From Melastoma dodecandrum (lineage: Eukaryota > Streptophyta > Magnoliopsida > Myrtales > Melastomataceae), in NCBI GenBank assembly GCA_029817715.1, contig JARUPY010000534.1, forward strand, positions 4,776,501 through 4,840,500: 64,000 bases of DNA. The letters are read 5' to 3'. The notes beneath the pieces were generated by a model that worked only from the letters and a program-made list of their open reading frames with translations, did not search any database and was not told where the DNA came from. Within the stretch, counting starts at the first letter, position 1. Every line of letters starts with the position of its first letter. The translations under genes and the position numbers were made by a program. Of this stretch, positions 11,278-23,489 are shown in pieces.

Positions 11278-11618
11278 TGTTGGACCAATGACAAGCTGTC
11301 AAACAGCCCATCAGGAGGAAGAACAGCCCAGAAGGATTTGCAGATATTGCTCGTAACAAGTCCACAAGCCCAGCGTCCTGGCAAATAAATGCAGTGTCTA
11401 ATGAAGGGTATTTTAGTAATTACATGTGGACAGGTTGTTAGCCGAAGTTATTATAACAATGAGTGCGGGGCTGTGTGTGTGGGGTGTGGGTTTGTTTTCG
11501 GCCAATAACAGAAAACCTTCCTTCTTCCTCCTTCCTCCTTCTTCCTTCTTCCTCCTGGTTTTCTTCTTCGTCTTCTTCTATCACCTGATCATCAATGTCA
11601 CTGGATCCGAATCCTTCA
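11278..11618 (+). repeat. 5' LTR of the copia element (341 bp)
   Basis: It starts TGTTGGACC, ends ccttca and aligns with 16365-16688. It contains a long C/T-rich tract (about 11516-11580) made of ttcctcc/ttcttc units, which is shorter in the 3' LTR; this accounts for most of the 17-bp length difference. Confidence 0.92.
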
Positions 11619-11630
11619 TGGTATTAGAGC
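11619..11630 (+). other. Primer binding site of the copia element
   Basis: TGGTATTAGAGC directly follows the LTR. It is one base (C to T) from the consensus complementary to initiator Met tRNA. Confidence 0.88.
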
Positions 11631-11665
11631 CTGTAAAGGCTTGACGCCGGTGAGAAGAACGATCC

Positions 11666-14600
11666 GTGGCAGAGCCACCACCGAACCCGGCAACTCCTTT
11701 CTTCCCGTCTGGTCAGACTCCGGGTTCCGGGCTACCTTCACAACGCTCGAACCCAGGTACACTGCAAAGCCAAATTCCAGCTGGAGAGTTTGTAGCCTTA
11801 GTGAAGCTAAACGACAGCAATTACGTTCTATGGAAAGGACAGATCCTAGCAGCCATAATAGCATCCGGGTTCGAGGACTTCATTTTTGTCAACATATCTC
11901 CTCCTTCCCAGTTCTTGGATGACAGCAGCATGCTTCCAAACCCAGATTATAAACAGTGGCATCGTACTGATAAGCCGTTATGAGCCTCCTTTTTTCGTTA
12001 CTTACAGCTGAGCTTCTGAGCCAAGTTGTCTGCTGCAAATGCTCTAGCGAAGTGTGGGAGACTCTGGGAAATCGATATGAATCTGCGTCTCCATCTTGAA
12101 TCCTCAACCTTCGGCTACAGATGCGGCAACTGCGGAAGAATGGACGCACAATGCAGCAATATCTGAATTGTTTAAAATCTCTGTCTGATCAACTAAACGC
12201 AATCGGAGAACCGGTGCGATATCGTGAATACCTGTGGTATTTGATGGAGGGACTGCCAGCCGAATACGATGCAATAGTGACAGCCATATATAGCAGGACG
12301 GATCAGCCATAGTTGGAAGGGGTTCACAATCTCCTACTGAACTTTGACATGCGGCTGGAACGGCGCTGTGTATCGGATAGCATGCTGCCTCAAGTAAATC
12401 TTTCTGCGCTTCGCTCTCATGATATGAGGTCTCACGACGATGGTTCTTTTCCTCCTCCACATACTAGCCTACACATTACTCGACCCCCTAGCAGACCCCA
12501 CTAGTAACCCCACAGACCCGTGACCCCACAATCTGGACTCCTCGGTAGACCACCATCTCGTCCCTACACCTTTGCTAACCAACAGTGGGGCAGCAGACCA
12601 CCTCAGTGGGGAAACAGACTCCCATTCATAAAACCCAAACCCCGTTGCCAGATTTGTTTTAGGGTCGGGCATACTGTCTTAGCCTATTTTTACAGAACAC
12701 AGACGCCTCCATTACAGCCTCCCCCTTCATTCCCACTTCAACCACAAGCCCATTTGACTAACTACACACCTTATCCAGAACAACCTTCTCCCTCGTGCTC
12801 TCTTCATCACTCCTCTGCCCAGCCTCCTCTGCTCCAACACTCATCTATTTCTAGGTCAGAGTCATGGCTCATGGACACAGGGGCCACCCACCATGTCACT
12901 CCAAATGCCTCCGATCTCCATAATATTTCCACTTACACAGGTAATGCTACTGTTCTTGTTGGTAATGGTGCTCATGTGAATATATAACACACAGGAGATA
13001 GATCCCTTCCCACTTCCACTGGTTTACTTCAACTACTTAATGTTCTGCATACTCCACTTCTGTCGAGAAAAATTATTAGTGTTTTTAAACTTTGTCAAGA
13101 TAACAATGTTAGCATTGAGTTTAATTCCACTTCTTTCCTCATCAAGGATATAGTTATCGGGTTTGTTCTTCTTCAGGGTCCATTGCGTCAGGGTCTGTAC
13201 AATCTTCCAACACCCCTCCCATCACTCCGCACTCCTCTGATGTCTCTCAGCACTAAACCAGCTTCTCTAGAGTCGTTCTGCTTTGGCTGTTCCACATCCG
13301 CTGCAGAACCCCCCTCACTATCAGTTCTGACTGCCTCAAAGTCCCAGTCTCCCAGGTCGGGCACCACTTCATCTGTCGTTTAGCACTCCAGGTTAGGACA
13401 CCCCATTCCAGATATATTGTCTCGAGTCCTAAGCCAATGTACAGATTTAGACACTACAGATCTACCTCAGCTGTGTCAGGCATGTGCTACCAGCAAACAC
13501 CATCGCTTGTCTTTTCCTCTGTCTAGTTCTCATGCAACCAAACCTTTCCAGCTTGTTCATACGGTTTTGTGGGGGCCTTCTCCTGTTACTTCCATTACTG
13601 GTGCTCGCTATTTCATGTTATTAATCGATGATGCTACTAGATATACGTGGATATACTTTCTTCATTATAAATCCCAGGCCCTGACTGCTTTCAAGCAGTT
13701 TTCTGCCATGGTCACCACCCAGTTCCGTACTTCCATCTCTACTGTTCGCTTTGACTGGGGAGGTGAGTTTCGTTCTCTCCATTCTCACCTCATACAGCTG
13801 GGCATTGCTCATCAGATTTCCTGCCCATACACACCGCGGCAGAATGGTCACGTTGAACGCAAAAAACGTCATATTGTTAAGGTAGGCTTAGCTCTGCTCA
13901 CTCATGCTAGTGTCCCCTTATCATTTTGGGCTTATGCTTTCCATGAAGCAGTCACACTAATAAACATCCTACCATCCAAAATTCTCCGTTTTCTGTCTTC
14001 CTTCGAATCACTCACTAACTCTAAACCAGATTACCTTTCTCTTCGAGTGTTTGGCTGCTCCTGCTTTCCTCTATTACGGCCTTATAATTCTCATAAACTC
14101 GAGCCCCGGTCAATCCAGTGCATTTTACTGGGCAAGAGTACCTCGCACAAAGGCTATGTCTGCTATGACAGTAAATCAGGGAAAGTCTATGTGTCCAGAG
14201 ACGTTTTATTCGATGAATCTTCGTTCCCTTTTCGTGATGCTCCAATCTTTACTTCTTCTTCTTCTCTAACCTCTTTGCCCTGTCTTCCAGTGGTTGTCCA
14301 CTCTATACCTTACTCAGTCCAGTCTCCTTCACTCGTTTCAGCTTCTCCTTCTCTTCCTACACATTCTGAACTTCCAGGTCCGTCGTCCACTGGCCAGTCT
14401 TCTGCTACATTTTCTTCTCCTCAGTCTATCTCCTGCGATAATTTGGTTCCAGCTGCACCATTACCCACAGCTGCACCATTACCCACAACTGACCTTAACA
14501 TACCATCTATTCCCTCCTCTGCTAACTTACACCCAATGGTCACCAGGTCCAAAGAGGCATCTTCAAACCAAAGCTTTTTCATTCTAGCCTACATATTTCT

Positions 14601-16276
14601 CCATCCTTACCCACTGAACCATCGTCTGTCTATGAGGCTCTCACTATCCCCATCTGGAGAGCAGCAATGCGAGATGAGTTTGAGCTCTGCTGCGAAACGA
14701 TACTTGGGAGCTTGTTCCAGCTGCACAGGGTCAGCGAGTGGTCGGGTGTAAGTGGGTTTTTAAGGTCAAACTGACCTCGACTGGATCTTTTGAGCGCTGT
14801 AAAGCCAGACTTGTTGCAAAAGGGTTCCACCAGTCACCGGGAATTGACTATACAGAAACTTTCAGCCCAGTCGTGAAACATCAAACTATTCGGGTGGTGC
14901 TGTGTCTTGCTGTTACCTCTGGTTCGCCTCTACGACAGCTTGATGTCCACAATGCATTCCTAAATGGTGAGCTTCAGGAAACGGTCCTTATGTCGCAACC
15001 ACCTGGTTTCGAAGATTCTACTCGTCCTACTCACGTCTGTTTGTTAAAGAAGGCTCTCTACGGCTTGAAGCAAAGTCCACGTGCGTGGTATATGAAGTCG
15101 AGTTCTTGCTTAAGTAATCTGGGATTTGTCAATTCCAAGGCTGATGCCTCGTTGTTTCACCAACACACTGCTGCTGGAGTGATTATTCTACTAGTGTACG
15201 TGGACGATATCATTGTCACTAGCTCCAACATAGCAGGCGTCTCGGAGTTGCTGGTGCATCTTAATAAGGCCTTTGCTCTGAAGGATTTAGGTGAGTTATC
15301 ATCCTTCATTGGACTCCAGGTCACCCACACTGCAAATGGTCTTCACCTGTGCCAAGAGAAATATGTCAGAGACCTCCTTGCCAAGGCAGAACTGAGAGAT
15401 AGCCGGACAGTCCCTACACCTCTGTCCACAACCGCTACCCTGTCTAAGTATGATGGTGAACCTTTATCTGATCCATCTGTCTGCCGCAGTTTGGTTGGGG
15501 CTCTCCAATATTGCACCAATACTCGTCCAGACATATGTTATGCTGTTAATAAGGTCTGCCAGTTCTTGCACTGCCCTACCACGACACATTTTCAGGCGGT
15601 TTAAACGAATTCTTCGCTACCTGAAAGGTACTCCAACGTGTGGCATTCTGATTACAGCAGCTCCCGAGTCTGCTATATCGTGTTTCACTGATGCCGACTA
15701 GGTCAGCTGTCCTGATGACAGGAAAAGCACCAACGGGTACTGCACTTTTCTCGGTCAGAACCTGGTGTCTTGGGTGTCTCACAAACAGAAAGTAGTCCCG
15801 CGATCTAGTACTGAAGCCGAGTTTCGAGCGTTGGCTGATGGCGTAGCAGAAGTACTTTGGTGAAGAATTTGGTGTTAGAAATGCATAATTTGAAGCTGAA
15901 GGATAAGGAGGATAGTGGTTGTTCCTCCTTCGTTCCTGTTCTTTACTGTGACAACCTGAGCACAGTCCAAATCGCAGCTAATCCAGTTCTGCATGCTCGT
16001 ATGAAGCATTTTGTGATTGATTTCCATTTTGTTCTGGAGAAGGTGCTTGCTGGACAACTTCAGGTTCTTCATGTGAACTCCGAGGACCAGCTAGCAGATC
16101 CACTAACCAAGGTGATTGTTGTACAGAAGTTCATCAGCATTCGCCCAAAACTAACAGTGGTGGCTACAAATGGTATTATAGTCGAAGCTAGCAGAACAAA
16201 TAAACGGCACGGAGGACAGATAGTAGAGGGTGAACTGGATACTGGAAGTGGTGATGAAGTTGAAGGAGACAGTTGA
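11666..16276 (+). pseudogene. gag-pol relic of the copia element
   Basis: Gag opens at 11666, where the expected initiator reads GTG (gtggcagag), apparently a decayed ATG. The CCHC knuckle near 12640-12690 reads CQICFRVGHTVLAY, with its last Cys replaced by Tyr. Protease keeps its catalytic LMDTGATHHVT (about 12865-12900). Integrase and the following linker are in one long frame, 13417-14751, with catalytic-core residues in LLIDDATRYTW and HVERKKRH; the second catalytic Asp region reads FDWGGEF where S/TDNGGEF is usual. RT (14738-15604) keeps VYVDDIIVTS. RNase H is split over 15600-16276 and retains YCDNLSTVQIA and EDQLADPLTK. Breaks occur near 11983, 12310, 12987, 13383, 14745, 15604 and 15860. 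Known function: capsid plus replication enzymes. Confidence 0.9.
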
Positions 16277-16355
16277 AGATGTTTTAAAGTTCGACAGTGG
16301 AAAGGAGAAAGGGCCATCATGTGAAGAAGGGCCGGATTGTGAAGCAGATTGGTCT

Positions 16356-16364
16356 ACGGGGAAG
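16356..16364 (+). other. Polypurine tract of the copia element
   Basis: The short purine run acggggaag abuts the start of the 3' LTR, the normal position for plus-strand priming. It is short, so the assignment is by position. Confidence 0.55.
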
Positions 16365-16688
16365 TATTGGACCAATGACAAGCTGTCAAACAGCCCATCA
16401 GGAGGAAGAACAGCCCAGAAGGATTTGCAGATATTGCTCGTAACAAGTCCACAAGCCCAGCGTCCTGGCAAATAAATGCAGTGTCTAATGAAGGGTATTT
16501 TAGTAATTACATGTGGACAGGTTGTTAGCCGAAGTTATTATAACAATGAGTGCGGGGCTGTGTGTGTGGGGTGTGGGTTTGTTTTCAGCCAATAACCGAA
16601 ATCCTTCCTTCTTCCTTCTTCCTCCTGGTTTTCTTCTTTGTCTTCTTCTATCACCTGATCATCAATGTCACTCGATCCGAATCCTTCA
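16365..16688 (+). repeat. 3' LTR of the copia element (324 bp)
   Basis: It aligns with 11278-11618. It begins TATTGGACC, so the first TG has mutated to TA, and ends ccttca just before the right target duplication. The differences from the 5' LTR are few, mostly in the C/T-rich tract, so the insertion is younger than SIRE-1. Confidence 0.9.
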
Positions 16689-16693
16689 GACAC
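16689..16693 (+). repeat. Target site duplication gacac (right)
   Basis: It matches 11273-11277. Removing the element joins ...cgccgg-gacac-cgaacta... into one continuous flank. Confidence 0.9.
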
Positions 16694-17771
16694 CGAACTA
16701 ATTTTGGTCGTGATAACATTTATAATGATAAAACGCAGTGCTTTATTTTCAATGACATGAAAAGTAGGACGGATTTTCTTCTCGAAAGGCTTCATTTGAG
16801 ACACGGAGTTGAACCACGAATGTTGAAACAAAAGACTCAGACAAAACTTGGGTTTTGTCATTTTGGTGTTGTCCACATGAATAGGCGAAATAATCAGACG
16901 ACTTTTGTATTCCCCATTAATAAGCAAAAGGGATTAACGAGCACCAAGAAACCCGTTCGGAGAAGACAAGTGTTCGCAATGGAGAGATATCCGTGGAATG
17001 CTTCGTTTGCATCCATGTCCCTAACTTAAGGACTTCTCGAGGAGAGGACATACGACGTCTATAATGGGTTGAATTAGAACACTGTCAAACGAAATACGAG
17101 AACTACAAACACGTAACAGATAGAAAGATCACTCAAAACACGATGGATAGGGTCCACATTGATGGTCGAGTCCCTACTTCGAGGAAATGCCCGAGAACCT
17201 GACGAAGACCCTTGACAGCCACGTAACATGTCACGACCAAATATCGATCCGCTTCTCGCGAATCATCTCATGTTCCATTCATAGTGTTTGAGTTATGGAG
17301 TTGCTGCAAAGGATGCTGTTGCAACCCCATCTTTTTATCAATAAATTGAGAAAAGTTACATTTTACAATTCCAGGAAAAACACTTTGCTAAAAAGGACAA
17401 TAGTAACTTTGGAAATTTAAATAATGCCGTTCCAGTTCATTTTTACCAATAATAAAAAGTTATTGCATATCAAGGGTCAAGTATTGAAACAAGTTATAGT
17501 CAGTAGATCGATGAAATGGTCAAAAAATGAGCTGAAATATTTAGCCAAGTAAAAATAGCTTCTATGTACCATAATCCAAGCAATGTCATCCGTATCATAA
17601 CTTGAAGCTCATTCATTTCCTGATGTGAGAACAAAATTCAAGACAAAAGCATCTACAAATGTATTCCATTTAGCACAAGGTTACTCAAGTAGATAGTCAA
17701 ATTATTGTCATCGATTGGAGAAGTTGCAAATCATCTCGAAATCAATGGCACGATCACTCCAGCATGATTTA
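16694..17771. other. Unassigned intergenic DNA
   Basis: AT-rich, with no coding region I can support on either strand. The ORF ending at 17029 borrows its start from the copia LTR and has no recognisable domain. Confidence 0.4.
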
Positions 17772-18149
17772 TGATAAGGGACAAAAGAAAGTATACGACT
17801 CTACGTGGTCGACAGGTACAGATAAACCATCGTCACGAACTTGAGGATGAGTTAAACTTGGAACAGATATAGAGATCGCAATCGCTCAAGTTAAGCTCAC
17901 CACACTCAGATCCGAGATTATTCTAAGTGATACAGAGAAAAGTGACGGTCGAATTACTTTATAGAATTTAATTTCGAAGTTGAATTCCTTGGACCTTACA
18001 TGTGCGCCATTTATATAAAGGTAGCCGATACACAAAAACATAGATGAGATTCATGAAAGAAACATAAATGCAATGTACCGATAATGAAACTAATTAGATG
18101 CATGCATAGTCAAATATATGAACGAAACATGAGTGAGATCCGCCCTTTA

Positions 18150-20098
18150 TATAACCATGCACCCTTGACCGAATGAGCTTCTTGCATGTCAAGTTCGAAG
18201 GATCGAGTAAAGACGTCCCATTCCATTTACCCGACGATCGGGTCAACTTCATTTCTCATATAATCCGTGCACCATGCAAGTCGTCTGGCATACCATCTAA
18301 TCGAGCAATAGGGAATTGATTGGTTGGACAACTGTCTGTCCAAATCCTCCAAGATCCATCTGTCTGGGCCACGAGTATAGCTAGTACCAAACAAGGACAC
18401 ATGCTTTCTCGAACCGAACCTTTTGAGGAAGCTCGTCCACCTGCTTGTACATCTCCTTAGCAAACTCCAGATACATCGATAGGCTAATCGATTTGGTATG
18501 TATAAGCTGAGTACTAAGTCAATCTCATGTTGTAATCCATGAAGTGGTGGCATTTACCGACAGCACTTTTGGATGCACATCTCGAAGTTCCTCGTCAGTG
18601 GTTCTGCTTGTGGATGCATCCTTGCCTGGCCTTGGGTAGTCTCGAACATAAGTAATATGAAGGCCTCCTCGCACTCACGCGCCATTCGCAGAAGTTCCAC
18701 ACCTTTAAGAGCTTGGACTGACTTCTTACTTGATGGTGATTCATCTTCTGGTCAATATTTATGGGATAATTATTCTGAAATCCATCTCATTGGATTCATG
18801 CATCCATGGAACACCACGTCACAAAGCATTTCTTCCCAAAAATTTTTTCCCAATTGAGAATGATACTCGCGCGTGTTATATAACCAGGACATCACTCTCT
18901 TTGTTGATCCACTACAAATGTAAGCGTGTGGATGAGGAATGATGGACAACTTTAGCTTTCCGATCATGGTACTCGAGACGGCATTGGTGCATCTACCACT
19001 ATTGATGATGACAATGTAGACCTCATCCTTCACTGTGCACCGCCTATGAAAGATGCTTTCTCGTCGGCTTTCTTCTCGAGCAGGTTCACACTCAAAGCCT
19101 TCTGAATGACAATCAATACTTCCTCGTCTACTTTCTATGAATCCTGTATGGGTACAGGATCCTACTCGACTTCCACCTCTTTATTTGACAGCCCCCGTAT
19201 AATTATATTTCTTCGCATTGGACACTTTATTCCTATGTGCCTAAAGATTTGGCACTTGAAACACTTTCGAGGGATCTCACGATCGCTCGAATTTACTTCA
19301 TGCCTTAATGATTGGATGGAATGCCTCCCTGTAGCTATTGACTCGGGTCTTGACTGAGAGATATCCCCTTACTGAATGGTTGAACCTTCACAATTGGTCG
19401 AGTTCCTGATCTCCTTCCTTGTTGCTCGACCTTTTGAGCGGGCCCTCGAGGTCCAATATTGTTGAAATGACGACCTCAAAAAAATTTGCGGCTTAGATCC
19501 CCTCAAGTATCTGGCAATCATCTGCTATGCTTCTTGTACACCACAATAGAGATTTAATTGTTTGAATTCATTCGTAACTCCAAAAGTTTTGTAGAGACTG
19601 CAATTTGATGAACAAATCTCGTTGATAGTACTTAAGGCAACAATCAATTAGCAATGACTCGTTTTATCTTTAACCAAATAAAATATTGTCTTTACCTTCT
19701 CAACGCCACTGTTGGTTCAAGTTATCCCATCAGAGGCTAGCATGCCGTCGAATCTTCAACGCTATTTTAACCATCCTATCCTCCAAAACTTTCTCCTAGT
19801 CGAATCGCTCTGTGGTGTCCAACTAGTCGATTAACTCTTTGGGATAGCGGTTACCCTTGAACTCGAGTACCTGTGGCGCTCTTACCGCAGCACGTCTAGG
19901 TTGGTACACTAGCGTTGACTCCTCTCGAATCTCATTCTCTCCTCTCGGGTTGCAATAAATGTCGTCGTTGCGACCAATGGAGGAGTAAGCATGTTTAGTC
20001 CTCCTCGACGGTCGAGGTTGAAGTTGGAAGTCCTCAATTTCTTCCTCCAAACTAGCAATGTGGGCGCCCATTCTGGAGCAATAATTGATTGGCATATT
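18150..20098 (-). pseudogene. Chromovirus gag-protease-RT relic
   Basis: On the minus strand, gag starts near 20098 (MPINYCSRMGAHIASLEEEI, a predicted helical start). The capsid region with RYPKELID runs across 19830 and decays through stops near 19820 and 19795. The knuckle CFKCQIFRHIGIKC (about 19267-19226) is a full CX2CX4HX4C. Protease lies at 19033-18770, with DEVYIVIINSGRCTN; the catalytic D is replaced (usual IIDSGSCTN, here IINSGRCTN). RT begins around 18553 (LHGLQHEIDLV) and is traceable with frame changes to about 18150. No functional protein is possible. Confidence 0.75.
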
Positions 20099-20103
20099 CA
20101 ACC

Positions 20104-20119
20104 TCGTACTCTGATACCA
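20104..20119 (-). other. Primer binding site of the chromovirus relic
   Basis: The minus strand reads ttggtatcagagtacg just inside the right LTR, matching an initiator Met tRNA primer. Confidence 0.7.
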
Positions 20120-20260
20120 AGATAATACGAGGACAAACAAAAGTGTACAACTCTACGATGTTCACTATCATCACGAACGAGATAATGAGTTGAACTTGGA
20201 ACGAATATAGAGATCATCATCGCTCACGAGAACCTGATACATACATTGATTTATCGGACA

Positions 20261-22071
20261 TAGATTTTCCCGATTCAAGTAATATTCAAACACAATGCAA
20301 ACACTTGTGTGAGTTCAAGAACAACCCTAAAGTAAAAGGCAATGATTTCTCAATGTTCATCTCAAAAATATATCTCGTCACCGATGAACAACCAATTAAG
20401 TAAAAAAAAAAATATTCATAGCTTTTTTTTCATTTTTCAGCGGTGTTCTTACGTGTACATGCGAATTGAACAATTGTTTTACTATTCCTTACATTAGTGG
20501 ATGATGTTAGATTATTAGTTTTAGTTTTATTATTATCGCATATTCAATTATTTTTTATGTTTCAACAAAACGGTACGTGCGGAAGAAAATGCATGATTTT
20601 GTTATTATTTGGTTGAATTTTTCGCACGCGTGATTTAAAAGATTTAAGACATATGTGCATGTATTGATGAAATGGCTCCTGGTATTGATGAGATGTCTCG
20701 TGCATAAAAAGGAATAAGACATATTTTAAGGTATGTTTTTTTAATAACGTTAGTCTGCAAACTATTTTACGAAATAGGATCGGAAGTTTTCAACTGCATG
20801 GAAGTTCAGCCAAATGATGCGACCATGGAAAAATGTTATTAGTGTTCTTTTCAAACAAAAGGATTTAAAAATTGAAATTACGCCAAAACACGAAAAGTTT
20901 GATCATCTGATACAATTTTGATGTTGTCAATCTCATGAATGTGATGACAAGATATTACAGTCACATAAGTTGAAGCTATTTTAAGAGATAGGTATGTTCA
21001 TCAGCACGCGAGTCTCGACCCCCCGGGATTCGCCATTAAAAATTACTAAATATTGATACTGAAGTTATCATTAAATTTATTCTATTATTTTATCGGAATT
21101 CCTATTGGGTAATCAATTATTATTTTATGTTGACTTGTCACCATATACATGATAGTCGTGAAGTTTTACGTAATAATTGAGTTGGGCTCTTATATTTTAA
21201 TATTAATGTGTTCACCTGTTAACATAAGCTAGGCTTATCACATCATATACTAATAATCCTTATTTCACTTTCTATATCCTATCTGACTTGCGACATCGAT
21301 GACCCTAGAGATATAGTAACATGGAGACGTCTCGAGATTCACGCGATTGCAGATAACATAGTTTTTGTTAATGCAATAAAGTTACATAGTGTCTATTTTT
21401 TGTTGATAAGGGAAGGGTTGATGAAAATAAATATATATTATTTCTTTGCATCTCTCTTGGCAGGTCCACTAAGTCACATACATGAACATGAGTTGTGACT
21501 AATTCTTTCTAGAATCAGCAAAACAAAAAGAAAACTACAAGCTAAACATGAATCAATCTAAACAAAACTTTCTTGACGATGAGCCATTAACCCGACCAAC
21601 GGAAGACTCTGCCAGGCGGGCCGAGGGCATAACTTATCCTAAGAGTTCGGAACCGTCGAAAGTAACCCGAGGATAGCTTAAACCAATGATTCTGCTGTGA
21701 GTACATTGTTATTTTCGTCTTGGAAACAATTGAAAATACAAATGAAAACGATAAAATAATAATCTTTTAACAATTATAATTTTTTCTTTCTTTCGGTACA
21801 AACCAAACAGAAACAAGTCGCTCCCACATATATAATATATATATAATAAAAAAAGCGACATTGGCAAGAAGATTCTTAATTATACGAGATTAATGGTACA
21901 ATAAAAATTGTTGGCATTCCCAATGTTTATATCAAGAGCTACTACTCCAATGATGGAGAATTTTGTTTTACCTTAAAAGAGAATGAAACAAAACGTGACG
22001 ATTAAACTTGTGAAATGTTGACATTTTTTCTCTTTGGCGAATGAAGGCGAATTAAACCGAGCGTTGCCCTT
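20261..22071. other. AT-rich intergenic DNA upstream of Gnk2-like copy 2
   Basis: No ORF or repeat element is recognised from 20261 to about 21840. From about 21840 to 22071 the sequence resembles 23490-23717 upstream of copy 3 (shared segments near ttcttaattata, tatatcaagagct and taccttaaaagaga), so this last part is paralogous promoter DNA. Confidence 0.5.
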
Positions 22072-22084
22072 CCCTATTTATTTT
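22072..22084 (+). promoter_or_regulatory. Probable TATA box of Gnk2-like copy 2
   Basis: CCCTATTTATTTT sits about 62 bases before the ATG. The same box, followed by a conserved caccaact segment, is present before the truncated copy 3 (23717). Confidence 0.55.
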
Positions 22085-22145
22085 GCGCACCAACTTCGTG
22101 AGGAGCAGACACTACTAGGAGACCTAAGTTTTTCCCTGTTTGGAG

Positions 22146-22592
22146 ATGGTGGCCTATCGGCAGGTTCTAATCGTAGTACTGGCATGGGCATGTGCGTCCC
22201 TTCATTACTGCACCAAAGCATCTTACGACCGGACGCTGAAGAAGAGGATCTGTAATGGTGAGACATACTCGCAGCGCGAGCTCTTTTTCTACCAGCAAGA
22301 AGATTATGAATGTGCTGTCAATACTGCCATCACTGCTATCTTGAAGTATACGAAAGGACATACTTCCAACGGTTATATCTACGGGGGGAAATGTTCCGAC
22401 GGAGGGGAAGCATATGTATACGGTTATGGCTTCTGCAGAAGCGAACTTTCTGCCGAGGACTGCAACAATTGCATGGCTGATGCTAAGGATAGCCTGTTCA
22501 AGGAGTGCACGCATAGCGTCGGGGCTCAAGTCGAACTCCAAGATTGTCGAATAAGATACGAGAACTACCAATTTATGGATTACCCTTCTTGA
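22146..22592 (+). CDS. Ginkbilobin-2-like secreted cysteine-rich protein, copy 2
   Basis: 148 residues, single exon, starting at ATG 22146 (MVAYRQV); an in-frame TTG two codons earlier is not a plausible plant start. Residues 1-25 are a signal peptide (VLIVVLAWACASL), leaving a mature chain of about 123 residues. The Gnk2 signature C-X8-C-X2-C is C97, C106, C109. Other mature cysteines are C36, C56, C83, C121 and C134, giving eight and allowing four disulfides: three as in the family plus one extra from C56 and C83. N37 and the Glu in RYEN match described mannose-contact positions; the Arg position is Gln (GAQVEL). The shared stretches LKKRICNGETY and IRYENY show close paralogy with copy 1. 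Expected role: apoplastic defence lectin or antifungal protein, inferred from the family. Confidence 0.9.
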   Translation: MVAYRQVLIVVLAWACASLHYCTKASYDRTLKKRICNGETYSQRELFFYQQEDYECAVNTAITAILKYTKGHTSNGYIYGGKCSDGGEAYVYGYGFCRSELSAEDCNNCMADAKDSLFKECTHSVGAQVELQDCRIRYENYQFMDYPS

Positions 22593-23489
22593 TATCTGGG
22601 ACTGGGAAGTGAGGGATTTACTCTAAATCTGTTCCTATCGGAAGCAAAATAATGTTTTTGTTCCCCTGATATTAACGGGAAAACAATATGTTTGGATTTA
22701 CTACGGTTGTCTTGTAAGGAAATTCATTTCTTCATCACTCAAATCATGTCCGAGGGAATGAAAGATTCTCGACATATCTCGAAGTCTATTGCAGCCTTTA
22801 GAATATTAGTCCAGTAGATTCACGGATGTGCGGTCACCATGCGCTTTTCGTTGATGATAACGCTAAGACGCGAAGGCGGGACCGTATTCACAATTCCAGT
22901 TTGAAAATTGGGACATTTGTGCGCCTGATCATTACTGATCATAATCTACATGGTCGTGCCGTTTTCCATTTGTCTTTTCATCAATGATAAGCAACCACTT
23001 CATCCACCATGTTATGCTACTGGTAATGACATCTCGAGGATTAATCGGTTATTTCTTTGTATGTCCTTCGACATCGGCTACCTCGTGCTGCATCACATGC
23101 ACAAACAGGTATAATTGCGGGTCACTTATTTGAGGGTAACAATGAAAGAAAATACAAGCAGAACCTCAACACAAATCGATCTAAAAGTACTTCCGTCACA
23201 GCCAAGCAACACTTCATTTGTGTTGAACACAGTGGATTGATGATCTTCGATTACGTTCATGTTTTGTCTTTGGACACTACAGCCTCGACCCCCTGCCAGA
23301 ATATGCGGGCAGAAGACGGTCGGAAATTAATCTCCGAGTAGCATCCACCACTGCCTCTCCTTGTTTTTGTCGTCCGACAAATGTTTGAAAATAGAAATGA
23401 AATGAATGAACTGGAAATTAAAAGCCTCCATCAAAGAGTTGTCTCCCGAGGTGTCTTAGTAAAATAATCTTCTTTTTAATCATATTAAA
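22593..23489. other. 3' flank of Gnk2-like copy 2
   Basis: The 3' UTR-like segment (tttcttcatcactcaaatca, about 22726-22745) resembles that of copy 1. No further coding region is supported up to the promoter-like block of copy 3. Confidence 0.4.

Larger units (their letters stand above)
11278..16688 (+). mobile_element. Complete 5.4-kb Ty1/copia element, possibly Ale/Retrofit lineage
   Basis: Two short LTRs (11278-11618 and 16365-16688) enclose a primer site, gag, protease, integrase, RT and RNase H in Ty1/copia order. A perfect 5-bp target duplication, gacac, flanks it (11273-11277 and 16689-16693). Short LTRs, small size and the integrase style (HRLSFPLSSSH, then YTPRQNGHVERKKRHIV) suggest Ale/Retrofit; the lineage is my judgement. 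Several frameshifts and stops disable it. It lies between the first two Gnk2-like genes. Confidence 0.92.
17772..20260 (-). mobile_element. Decayed, deleted Ty3/gypsy chromovirus relic (minus strand)
   Basis: Read on the minus strand: an LTR piece (about 20260 to 20121), a primer site (20104-20119), gag, a CCHC knuckle, protease and the front half of RT, then an LTR piece at about 17772-18000. The two LTR pieces share gaacttggaac and atatagagatc (17852-17876; 20192-20214) and both start near tgataa...ggacaaa. RT is cut off and RNase H, integrase and chromodomain are absent, so a large internal deletion has occurred. Protein style (CTNAVSSTMIGKLKL in protease) matches plant chromoviruses of the CRM/Reina type. 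LTR ends are approximate. Confidence 0.75.

Noticed and set aside
16550..17029. 159-codon frame beginning in the copia 3' LTR
   Set aside because: Its start is LTR sequence and the rest has no domain or codon signal; it crosses the insertion border.
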